Shown here: positions 42,301 through 49,851 of the stretch, piece by piece | How the letters are laid out: each line of letters begins with the position of its first letter | Position numbering within the stretch: position 1 is the first letter of the stretch | Assembly (NCBI RefSeq): GCF_001298445.1 | Contig: NZ_CP012036.1 | Span: forward strand, 5,829,525-5,893,524 | Source: Nostoc piscinale CENA21 | GTDB taxonomy: Bacteria; Cyanobacteriota; Cyanobacteriia; Cyanobacteriales; Nostocaceae | Length of the DNA: 64,000 bases | Reading direction: 5' to 3' | Notes under the pieces: generated by a model | Told to the model about the DNA's origin: nothing | Database searches by the model: none | What the model saw: only the letters and a program-made list of their open reading frames with translations | Translations under genes and position numbers: made by a program

Positions 42301-42327
42301 AAGAAAGATTTTGCAGATGCAATTAAT

Positions 42328-44511
42328 ATGTCAATAGTCGCTAATATAGATTTTGCGATTATATTTGCTTTGATTGTGCTGAACCGACCTTTACCTGAAC
42401 GTTCACAAATTCGCAGGCGCTTACCGAATCAGCGTTGGCAAATTTACCCACAAAAAACAGATTTAGCTGGAAAACTGGCAGTTTCTATCAATCTTTCTCC
42501 CATCATCAGCCAGTTATTAATTAATCGTGGTATTGAAACACCAGCGCAAGCACAAGCATTTTTAGAACCAGAATCAATTGTTTTACCTCCGCCTTTAGAA
42601 GAATTTCCTGATTTGGCGATGAGTGTGGAGTTGTTGCAAGAGGCGATCGCATCTCAAAGTAAAATCGCTATCTGTGGCGACTATGATGCAGACGGTATGA
42701 CTAGCACTGCATTATTATTGCGGAGTCTCCGAGCTTTAGGCGCACAGGTAGATTATGCTATCCCTAGTCGGATGCACGAAGGTTACGGTATCAACAAACG
42801 CATTGTCGAAGAATTTCACAGCGAAGGTGTCAAGCTAATTCTCACTGTTGATAATGGTATCTCTGCTTATGAACCCATCGCTAGAGCCAGAGAACTCGGC
42901 GTAAAAGTCATTGTCACCGACCACCACGACATCCCGCAACAATTACCCCCAGCCGATGCTATCCTCAACCCCAAACTTATCGCTGAATCTTCACCTTATC
43001 GCGGTGTGGCTGGTGTCGGTGTAGCTTATATTTTGGCTGTATGTCTTGCACAACAGCTAGGCGAAACGAGAGGTTTAATTCAGCCAATGCTAGAATTATT
43101 CACCCTGGGAACCATTGCAGATTTAGCTCCTTTAACTGGTGTAAATCGCCGTTGGGTAAAACGCGGTTTGAAGCATTTACCAAAATCTAAGTTACCCGGT
43201 GTGCAAGCGTTAATTCAAATCGCCGGCGTGCAAGCCAGGGAAGCAGGGGTGCAGGGGTGCAGGGGTGCAGGGGAGAAAAATTTCTGCGAGTCTTCTGTTC
43301 TTACTCCCCACTCCCCACTCCCTACTCCTAAGTCACTCAAACCAGAGGATATCGGCTTTCGTCTTGGCCCCCGAATTAATGCAGTTGGACGTATTGGTGA
43401 TCCTCAGACGGTGATTGATTTGCTGACTACGGATGATATGGGAGTTGCACTGACAAGAGCAATGCAGTGTGAACAAACGAACACTAGCCGTCAGCAAATG
43501 TGCGAGGAAATTGAACAAGAAGCGATCGCTTATGTAGAATCAGAATTTATCGCATCGTTACCACAAGACCGAGTATTAGTAGTTATCCAACCTGAATGGC
43601 ATCATGGTGTAATTGGAATTGTCGCCTCTCGCTTGGTGGAACGTTACGGTGTGCCTGTATTTATTGGTACGTATGAAGATGCGGGACATATCCGTGGTTC
43701 GGCGCGGGGAATTCCTGAGTTTCATGTGTTTGAAGCGTTGGAATATTGTCGAGATTTGTTAGGCAAATTCGGCGGACACAAAGCGGCGGGAGGATTTTCT
43801 TTACCAGCAGAAAATTTAGAATTGGTGCGATCGCGTTTAATTGATTTTGCTAACCAGTGTCTAGAACCGCAACACCTCAAGCCACTGCTCAAAATTGATG
43901 CTCAAGCTAACTTTAACCAAATCAATCACCAACTGTTCCAGCAATTAAATGCGCTGCATCCTTGCGGTATCGATAACCCCGACCCAGTTTTTTGGACACC
44001 AAACGTCCAAGTTATTGAACAGCAAACTGTCGGTAAAGGTCATATTAAAGTGACATTAGCCCAAACTATTGATGATCAGCAGTATATAGTTAAGGCGATC
44101 GCTTGGCGTTGGCGTGATTATTATCCCTTACCACAGCGAGTTGATATTGCTTACAAGTTGCGCGAAAACACTTTTAACGGCAACACTACCATCGAGTTAG
44201 AATTAGTCGGCGTGAGATTAAAAAAAGCCTCATCTCAAATCTTCTACACCTCGTCACCAAACCCACTCCGAGCCACATTTCAACACAATCAACGGCAGTA
44301 TACTTGTGGCATCTATCAAAACAATTCTTTCCCAGAACTCAGAATCAAAAATCCTGAAGGTAAAATTCTAGTTATGCAGCCAGAACGCACAATCGGCTTG
44401 TTGGGAACCAGTCGTGAAGCGGCAATAGAGGTTGATGTCTCTCAACCACAGTATGATTCCATTATCCAAGCAGCGTTGCAAGCATTATCATACATAAATG
44501 CTGAGTCATGA
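42328..44511 (+). CDS. recJ: RecJ single-strand 5'-3' exonuclease, with an in-frame repeat insertion
   Basis: 727 residues. The DHH domain is clear: ICGDYDADGMTSTALLLRSL, LTVDNGIS, VTDHHDIPQQLPPADAILNP and GVAGVGVAYILA. The DHHA1 and OB-like C-terminus includes HIRGSARGIPEFHVFEAL and GGHKAAGGFSL. RecJ degrades 5' ends in recombination and mismatch repair. Between VQALIQIAGV and LKPEDIGFRLGPRINAVGRI there are about 35 extra residues (43,230-43,335) encoded by an interspersed GGGGTGCAGGGG/CTCCCCACTCCC repeat that keeps the frame. The N-terminal 30 hydrophobic residues are probably not native, so the true start may lie near LPNQRWQIYP. Confidence 0.9.
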   Translation: MSIVANIDFAIIFALIVLNRPLPERSQIRRRLPNQRWQIYPQKTDLAGKLAVSINLSPIISQLLINRGIETPAQAQAFLEPESIVLPPPLEEFPDLAMSVELLQEAIASQSKIAICGDYDADGMTSTALLLRSLRALGAQVDYAIPSRMHEGYGINKRIVEEFHSEGVKLILTVDNGISAYEPIARARELGVKVIVTDHHDIPQQLPPADAILNPKLIAESSPYRGVAGVGVAYILAVCLAQQLGETRGLIQPMLELFTLGTIADLAPLTGVNRRWVKRGLKHLPKSKLPGVQALIQIAGVQAREAGVQGCRGAGEKNFCESSVLTPHSPLPTPKSLKPEDIGFRLGPRINAVGRIGDPQTVIDLLTTDDMGVALTRAMQCEQTNTSRQQMCEEIEQEAIAYVESEFIASLPQDRVLVVIQPEWHHGVIGIVASRLVERYGVPVFIGTYEDAGHIRGSARGIPEFHVFEALEYCRDLLGKFGGHKAAGGFSLPAENLELVRSRLIDFANQCLEPQHLKPLLKIDAQANFNQINHQLFQQLNALHPCGIDNPDPVFWTPNVQVIEQQTVGKGHIKVTLAQTIDDQQYIVKAIAWRWRDYYPLPQRVDIAYKLRENTFNGNTTIELELVGVRLKKASSQIFYTSSPNPLRATFQHNQRQYTCGIYQNNSFPELRIKNPEGKILVMQPERTIGLLGTSREAAIEVDVSQPQYDSIIQAALQALSYINAES
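43230..43335. repeat. Interspersed repeat inside recJ, frame preserved
   Basis: Tandem GTGCAGGG units (43,249-43,274) followed after a spacer by CTCCCCACTCCCCACTCCCT (about 43,305-43,324), an imperfect inverted repeat of the type common in Nostocales intergenic DNA. Its length leaves the recJ frame intact and it contains no stop. Confidence 0.7.
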
Positions 44512-44556
44512 ATACTGATGTTTCACTCAGCACTCAGAACTCAGCACTTTACACTC

Positions 44557-44691
44557 TTACAGGTTGCCGTTGCGAAAAGCCAAGACAAAAATTACAGCTG
44601 GGCCAGCAATGACAATTAATGCAACAGAAAGCAGTTGGAAAATAACTTCCCAGTTGATGCTGGTGAAAGTGCTAATAATACCGTCTAACAT
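44557..44691 (-). CDS. psb30: Photosystem II subunit Psb30 (Ycf12)
   Basis: A 44-residue protein from ATG 44691. After a short N-terminus (MLDGIISTFTS) it reads INWEVIFQLLSVALIVIAGP and AVIFVLAFRNGNL. This single membrane helix with the invariant GP and terminal R-x-G-N-L matches Psb30/Ycf12, a small subunit at the edge of photosystem II near cytochrome b559 that stabilises the complex. GGGAGGA precedes the start at normal spacing. It is a complete gene, divergent from the YkgJ-type gene. Confidence 0.9.
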   Translation of the reverse strand: MLDGIISTFTSINWEVIFQLLSVALIVIAGPAVIFVLAFRNGNL

Positions 44692-44821
44692 TTTTTCTCT
44701 TTCCTCCCAATTGTCTTAAAAAGTTCGATAATCAATCAGTTGCAAAACCCGCAATTGATCATATCCGGGAACGGTGTGTGATTTTTAATTTACTTAACAA
44801 AATTATAGGAAAAAACACAAA

Positions 44822-45172
44822 ATGGCAAACTGGCAATGTGTCAAGCAATGTGGAGCCTGCTGTAATCTCGACCCTAACGACCGTCCCGACTTAGACGAAT
44901 ATCTCGCGCCAGAAGAGTTGGAACTGTACCTGAGTATGGTAGGTGAAGATGGTTGGTGTATTAATTTCGACCATACTACAAGAGAATGCCGGATTTACCC
45001 CAACCGTCCGCGCTTCTGTCGCGTAGAATCCGAGATATTTCAAGATATGTATGGTATTGAACCAGAAGAACTGAATGATTTTGCCATAGATTGCTGTCGC
45101 CAGCAGATTGAGGGGGTATATGGCGATCGCTCTTTAGAAATGCTGCGCTTCGACAAAGCCATTGGGATTTAA
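44822..45172 (+). CDS. YkgJ-family cysteine-cluster protein
   Basis: 116 residues. The pattern CVKQCGACCNLDPNDRPDL at the N-terminus, WCINFDHTTRECRIYPNRPR with FCRVE, and IDCCRQQI is the YkgJ (CxCxCxC-type) signature, which probably binds zinc or an Fe-S cluster. Members are widespread and of unknown function. It is a single gene, divergent from psb30. Confidence 0.85.
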   Translation: MANWQCVKQCGACCNLDPNDRPDLDEYLAPEELELYLSMVGEDGWCINFDHTTRECRIYPNRPRFCRVESEIFQDMYGIEPEELNDFAIDCCRQQIEGVYGDRSLEMLRFDKAIGI

Positions 45173-45213
45173 ACTTATGTAAAGCTAATTTTAATCTACA
45201 GCATCTTTTGTAG

Positions 45214-45846
45214 CTACGGACTGTTATCTGGAAGCTGATCTAGAAGTTTGAAAGCAATTGAATGAGCATCAGCAACACCTAGTGTTTTGAGAATAATTTT
45301 AGCAATCTGCTCAGGGTAATCTGGCTCTGTATGTCCTTCCAAAATGCTACGCATAGCCATTAACCCTGTTCCCAAAATCAGATCAGTTGCAGCCTGCAAA
45401 CTATCCACCCGAAAACGGCCAAGTCGTAAACCAGCCTGTAAATCTGTCAGTACGCCTCTTTCTATTGTTTCACTGAGTGGGGCTGCCACTAATCCAATCC
45501 TGACAATCACCCAACCCCATGTAGCATCTTGTTTTGCTTGATGTAGAAATTGCCGCATAGCGATCGCCATTCGTTCAGCTGGGTCATCAATCGCCACAGA
45601 CTGCGCCCAAATCTTTTGATTCATCTCGTCACTTAAGGATGCCGCAACTGCTTTTAACACATCCTCCCTGGTTTGGAAATAGTTATAGAAAGTTCCCCTG
45701 GCAACTTTAGCTTCTGCAATGATGTCGTCAATCGTCACTGCGTCTGCTTCTTTGCGAGCAAATACTCGATAGGCCGCCTCAATCAAATTAGATCGTGTTC
45801 GTTCCCGTTTTTCTAAACCTATAGATGCTCGACGAGATGACTTCAT
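45214..45846 (-). CDS. TetR-family repressor
   Basis: 210 residues. The N-terminal TetR helix-turn-helix is typical: RTRSNLIEAAYRVFARKEAD, AVTIDDIIAEAKVARGTFYN and YFQTREDVLKAVAASL. The ligand domain is helical and not informative. It is divergent from a GT1 glycosyltransferase, with 142 bases and a perfect palindrome (45,921-45,940) between the genes. It probably represses both itself and the transferase and responds to a small hydrophobic ligand. Confidence 0.9.
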   Translation of the reverse strand: MKSSRRASIGLEKRERTRSNLIEAAYRVFARKEADAVTIDDIIAEAKVARGTFYNYFQTREDVLKAVAASLSDEMNQKIWAQSVAIDDPAERMAIAMRQFLHQAKQDATWGWVIVRIGLVAAPLSETIERGVLTDLQAGLRLGRFRVDSLQAATDLILGTGLMAMRSILEGHTEPDYPEQIAKIILKTLGVADAHSIAFKLLDQLPDNSP

Positions 45847-45895
45847 ATTGCAGCATAAACATACCTATGAACTCAGCATACCTTAAAATTGACAC

Positions 45896-45940
45896 TAGCA
45901 TCAAAATGACGTTAGCATCAAAATGACAAAAATGTCATTT
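45896..45940. promoter_or_regulatory. TetR operator: palindrome plus direct repeats
   Basis: AAATGACA (45921-45928) and TGTCATTT (45933-45940) form a perfect inverted repeat with a 4-base A spacer. The left arm is also the end of a direct repeat: TAGCATCAAAATGAC occurs at 45896-45910 and 45913-45927. It lies in the divergent TetR/GT1 gap, 49 bases before the GT1 start. Local TetR binding is the obvious reading. Confidence 0.65.
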
Positions 45941-45988
45941 ATTTAACCACCCAATAAATACTAGTCACACAGAATAGGAGTGTCATTG

Positions 45989-47260
45989 ATGCGTATAGCT
46001 ATCATTGCTTTGGGAAGTAGAGGGGATGTTCAACCTTATATTGCTCTAGGAAAAGGTTTAAAAGCAGCAGGTCACATTGTGCGTCTATTGACCCACGAAA
46101 ACTTTGAAGTGCTAGTTACTTCACATGGATTGGAGTTTCATCCGATGTCCGGTAATGTGCAGGAAATCATTGAAACCCAGGAAATGCGTGAGCTGTTGGA
46201 GAAGGGGAATTTTCTGACCATTACCTCCCACACCGCAAAGTTAACCCAGAGCGTAACTATCAATTGGGTAAAAACAGGTTTAGTGGCTTGTCAGGGTATG
46301 GATTTATTGCTGGCAGGTGTTGGGGGATTGTATCTTGGTCTTTCACTGGCTGAAAAATTTGGAATTCCCTTAGTTCCTGCCTATGTTTTTCCCTTTACAG
46401 CTACAAAAACATTTCCTGGTGTTCTCTTTCCCCAATCCATAGCCAGATTTGGAGGTGCAGTCAATTGGTTATCCCATCATCTGATTAGGCAAATAATGTG
46501 GCAGGGATCTCGTATAGCCGATACTTCTGCTAGAAAACAAGTGTTGAACTTACCCGCAGCTTCATTCTTCGGCCCCTACAATGCTCCCCATCTCCATCGC
46601 TATCCAACTCTCTATGGTTTCAGCCCATCGGTGATTCCCAAACCATCAGATTGGCAGAATACTCATATCACAGGTTACTGGTTTCTGGATACAGAACCCA
46701 ATTGGAATCCACCCCCAGGCTTAACAGAATTTCTCGAAGGCGGTGAACCTCCCATATATGTTGGGTTTGGAAGTATGGGCAACCGAAATCCAGAACAAAC
46801 CGCAGATATTATCTTGCAAGCACTGAGAAAAACTCAACAGCGAGCAGTGATGCTTTCTGGTTGGGGTGGTCTGTATAAAGAAAATTTGCCAGACAGCGTT
46901 TATCTGGTTGACTCCATACCTCATTCCTGGATATTTTCTCGTGTTGCAGCTGTTGTGCATCATGGTGGTGCAGGTACTACAGCAGCTGGTTTAAGAGCAG
47001 GTGTGCCGACGATTATTATTCCATTCTTTGGAGATCAGGGCTTTTGGGGTAAACGTGTAGCCACATTAGGGGTTGGGACGGAACCAATTCCTCGGAAACA
47101 ACTCACAGCTGAACGACTTGCACAAGCTACTCAACAGGTTGTGACTAATCAAACCATGCGTCAGCGTGCATCTGAGTTAGGAAAAAAAATCCGAGCCGAA
47201 GATGGAATTGCCAATGCAGTTGCTGTTATTGAGGAAATCAACAATGTTAGAGCGGCTTAA
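45989..47260 (+). CDS. GT1-family glycosyltransferase (UGT/macrolide- or sterol-glucosyltransferase type)
   Basis: About 423 residues. The N-terminal Rossmann domain starts MRIAIIALGSRGDVQPYIAL (the family's G-S-R-G-D-V motif), and the C-terminal domain has IYVGFGSMGN and VVHHGGAGTTAAGLRAGVPT, the nucleotide-sugar signature. Members glycosylate sterols, lipids, carotenoids or xenobiotics. The frame opens at GTG 45980, but AGGAG is best spaced for ATG 45989. TetR control and isolation suggest a detoxification or secondary-metabolite role. The acceptor is unknown. Confidence 0.85.
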   Translation: MRIAIIALGSRGDVQPYIALGKGLKAAGHIVRLLTHENFEVLVTSHGLEFHPMSGNVQEIIETQEMRELLEKGNFLTITSHTAKLTQSVTINWVKTGLVACQGMDLLLAGVGGLYLGLSLAEKFGIPLVPAYVFPFTATKTFPGVLFPQSIARFGGAVNWLSHHLIRQIMWQGSRIADTSARKQVLNLPAASFFGPYNAPHLHRYPTLYGFSPSVIPKPSDWQNTHITGYWFLDTEPNWNPPPGLTEFLEGGEPPIYVGFGSMGNRNPEQTADIILQALRKTQQRAVMLSGWGGLYKENLPDSVYLVDSIPHSWIFSRVAAVVHHGGAGTTAAGLRAGVPTIIIPFFGDQGFWGKRVATLGVGTEPIPRKQLTAERLAQATQQVVTNQTMRQRASELGKKIRAEDGIANAVAVIEEINNVRAA

Positions 47261-47375
47261 TGACTACTCTCTCAGCCTTTATCGAATAGTTTTTTACAAT
47301 ACAGTTGCAATTTATGACAACAATCTGAGAAAATGAGAAGAATATGAAAAACTCCTAGTAACAAAAATACTGCCT

Positions 47376-47792
47376 GTGAAACTTGACACTGCACCTGTGG
47401 TTATTTCTGCGAAAGACCTGCCAGAATTAAAAGAAAATGCTAAATCTCATCTGAATACGGCAACAATTGAGCCTCTGCAACCTGTAATTACTGAAAGTCC
47501 CAAAAAGCGGGAATCAGCGTTTGTTGTTTTCGGCACAACATTCATTACCATATTTCTCGCAGAAATTGGTGATAAAACTCAGCTATCAACCTTATTAATG
47601 AGTGCAGAATCTCAAGCACCTTGGGTAGTGTTTCTAGGATCGGGGGCTGCATTAATCAGCACAAGTTTACTAGGTGTACTGTTGGGAAGTTGGATATCTA
47701 GCCGCCTCAGTCCCAAAACTGTAGAAAAATCCGCCGGAGTTATGTTGCTGTTAATTTCCGTCATGCTGTTTTGGGATGTATTTCAAGGTTAA
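47376..47792 (+). CDS. UPF0016 (TMEM165/GDT1-like) half-size transporter, first of a pair
   Basis: 138 residues from GTG 47376. A polar 50-residue N-terminus leads into three membrane helices. The family motif E-x-G-D-K-(T/S) is present: IFLAEIGDKTQLSTLLM. UPF0016 proteins export Mn2+ or Ca2+; the Synechocystis member Mnx is a thylakoid Mn exporter with two such motifs in one chain. Here each half is a separate gene, so the pair (with 47,840-48,133) would form a heterodimer. The next start is 48 bases downstream. Confidence 0.85.
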   Translation: MKLDTAPVVISAKDLPELKENAKSHLNTATIEPLQPVITESPKKRESAFVVFGTTFITIFLAEIGDKTQLSTLLMSAESQAPWVVFLGSGAALISTSLLGVLLGSWISSRLSPKTVEKSAGVMLLLISVMLFWDVFQG

Positions 47793-47839
47793 TTTATATC
47801 CCTACTCCCTACTCTCTATTCCCTACTCCCCAAATAATT

Positions 47840-48133
47840 ATGGATTGGCATCTTTTAGGACTAAGTTTTATTACAGTTTTTTTATCAGAATTAGGCGACA
47901 AAAGCCAATTGGCGGCGATCGCACTTTCTAGCCGTGGTCAATCTCAAAAGGCGATATTTTTTGGTACAGCAGGCGCACTATTGTTAACCAGCCTTTTAGG
48001 TGCATTGGCTGGAGGTGCAGTTGCCGAGTTATTACCTACTCGGATATTAAAAGCGATCGCGGCTGTAGGTTTTGCGATTCTGGCTGCAAGGTTATTATTT
48101 TTTAACAATGAAGAATCAGCCGAATCGGAATAA
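47840..48133 (+). CDS. UPF0016 half-size transporter, second of a pair
   Basis: 97 residues from ATG 47840; the frame is open from 47,771 but the extra part is repeat-like. It carries the second motif, TVFLSELGDKSQLAAIALSS, and three membrane helices with a short acidic tail. With the preceding gene it supplies the two E-x-G-D-K motifs needed for a complete Mn2+/Ca2+ exporter. A terminator follows at 48,197. Confidence 0.85.
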   Translation: MDWHLLGLSFITVFLSELGDKSQLAAIALSSRGQSQKAIFFGTAGALLLTSLLGALAGGAVAELLPTRILKAIAAVGFAILAARLLFFNNEESAESE

Positions 48134-48196
48134 ACATTCTCCGGTTATTTACCTCATTTAGTTGCAACCTGCTGTAAATTTTGACTAAAAAATGAG

Positions 48197-48229
48197 AACC
48201 CCAGTTTTTCTAAAAAGCTGGGGTTTTTT
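48197..48229 (+). terminator. Intrinsic terminator after the UPF0016 pair
   Basis: AACCCCAG (48197-48204) pairs with CTGGGGTT (48218-48225), extended inside by T5/A5, and is followed by a T-run (GGGGTTTTTT). Confidence 0.85.
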
Positions 48230-48315
48230 CACCTTCAATTTTCACCGAGGGATTAGTTTTTTAATTCAAAGACAATATTTAGGTGAGTTTCCTATTCCCG
48301 ACTCCGAATTCCCTA

Positions 48316-48808
48316 TCATTCAGCCTGCATCCGCCAGCATTGAGTGAACAATATTCCGCCAGTCAATAGCTTGACTGCATCCAATATCCAGTAACCACCA
48401 TGTAATAAATCCATTGCTGCGGGAATTGTGGATGTTTCAAACAAATTGAGATGAACTCCAGCCGCGCACATATTGGGAGTTAAAAAATAAGTTTCTAGCA
48501 GAGATACTGTGAGCAACATAACCGCAAACACAATAGTGTTAGGATGCCAGTCGTGTTTGGTTTTACTCAAAGCCAATACACCAGTTAAAACGATCGCCGC
48601 AGATAACAATTCTATGCGATTAAAATTCCAAAAAAATTGCGTAGCCTGCTGTAGTAAAACTAGCTTCATTCATCATGCCAGAAAAATAAAGAGTAGGCAT
48701 TATTACCCAATCTAAAATCAGACTAGCACTTAACCAAAAACCCAAGGTCAACATAATGGCGGGTTGCCAAATTGACCGCTTGAATGCAACTGTAGCAAGT
48801 GTATTCAT
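48316..48808 (-). pseudogene. Four-helix membrane protein, frameshifted at an A/T7 run
   Basis: From ATG 48808 the frame gives 62 residues with one helix (IMLTLGFWLSASLILDWVIM) and ends MMNEASFTTAGYAIF plus a short spurious tail. The continuation (WNFNRIELLSAAIVLTGVLA, then three further hydrophobic segments) is in the next frame, to 48,316. Reading six bases instead of seven in the run at 48630-48636 joins the parts into about 163 residues. No function known. Whether this is a real mutation or a sequence error is open. Confidence 0.7.
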
Positions 48809-49040
48809 AATACGAAATAATTGCTGTGCCTTTACTCTTAGTTTCTAACTTTAAGAGTAACTTTGACAACAAATATCAATTAAATTTTGCAAAATAGTAT
48901 TAACTAGGAAAACAAACAAGTAACAAAGATGTAATAAAAACATCTATTGTTGTGCTTGTTTAATACTGAAGATGATGGAAATAATACAGGCAAGACGCAC
49001 TCAACTTACAATATTAATTAAGTAACCATCCCAAAAATTT

Positions 49041-49615
49041 ATGCGTCCTAGAGTATTATTGGGTGCAGCGATCGCCAGCATAACCTTAATCAAGGGCTAT
49101 CTCCTGCCAAGTTACGCCATTCAATTACAAGATGGCACAGTGTATTTTGCACAACCACCCCGGTTAGTTAGTGCCATCACTACTTATAAGGAGATTTACG
49201 CCTGGGGTGCGACATATTACTTTACAATCAGTTTGCCAGAAAATGCCGGCGAACCATTACAAAGCCTAACGATTAATCAGCGCGAAGGTGTAGACAATAT
49301 TACTTTTGATTTAAACGATAGTGTGGCTTTTGAAGGTAAGCTTCTGGTAAAGGACAAAAGATAGGATTGCAGAATGTAACAAGCGATCGCAAAACCAGAA
49401 CAGTCACCCTGACATTTGATCCGCCAGTGTCTCCAGGTAAAACAATTACCATTGGCTTAAAACCTTGGCAAAATCCCCGCAGTAGTGGTGTTTATCTGTT
49501 TGGAGTCACAGCTTTTCCTACAGGCGAAAAATCCCACGGTCAATTTTTAGGTTATGGTAGATTACAGTTTTACAGTAGCGGTGACTCTGTTTGGTGGCCT
49601 GGTTTCTGGCGCTAG
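49041..49615 (+). pseudogene. DUF2808-family protein, frameshifted
   Basis: The first part (107 codons from ATG 49041) has a signal-like N-terminus and QLQDGTVYFAQPPRLVSAIT. The second part begins near 49,367 with TVTLTFDPPVSPGKTITIGL, SSGVYLFGVTAFPTGEKSHG and QFLGYGRLQFY, typical of the DUF2808 family of secreted cyanobacterial proteins. One extra A in the AAA at 49349-49351 joins them as KGQKIGLQNVTSDRKT. Length would then be about 191 residues. The function of the family is unknown. Confidence 0.8.
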
Positions 49616-49747
49616 AAAATCATCATAAATCAATTTATTTTTCAGTAACTTCCCATTAAAAAATGACAAAATAAACTTGATAATTTCAGTTTAATTTACC
49701 AGCGATTTTAATACCATTTCTTTATGAATATGTAATTAATGCCTGAT

Positions 49748-49817
49748 TGTAGAGACGTTGTATACAACGTCTCTACAGTATTTAATAGCAATCCTATTTG
49801 ATATGTAGGACTGCTAT
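49748..49817. terminator. 30-bp palindrome (copy 2) and adjacent hairpin between convergent genes
   Basis: 49748-49777 is identical to the perfect palindrome at 33,292. A second stem follows: ATAGCAATCCTA (49785-49796) with TAGGACTGCTAT (49806-49817), one mismatch. Both lie in the 236-base gap between the plus-strand DUF2808 gene and the minus-strand cyclase. A terminator function is likely. Confidence 0.6.
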
Positions 49818-49851
49818 ATAGTGTGTATCTGATCATATTACACAGATAATT

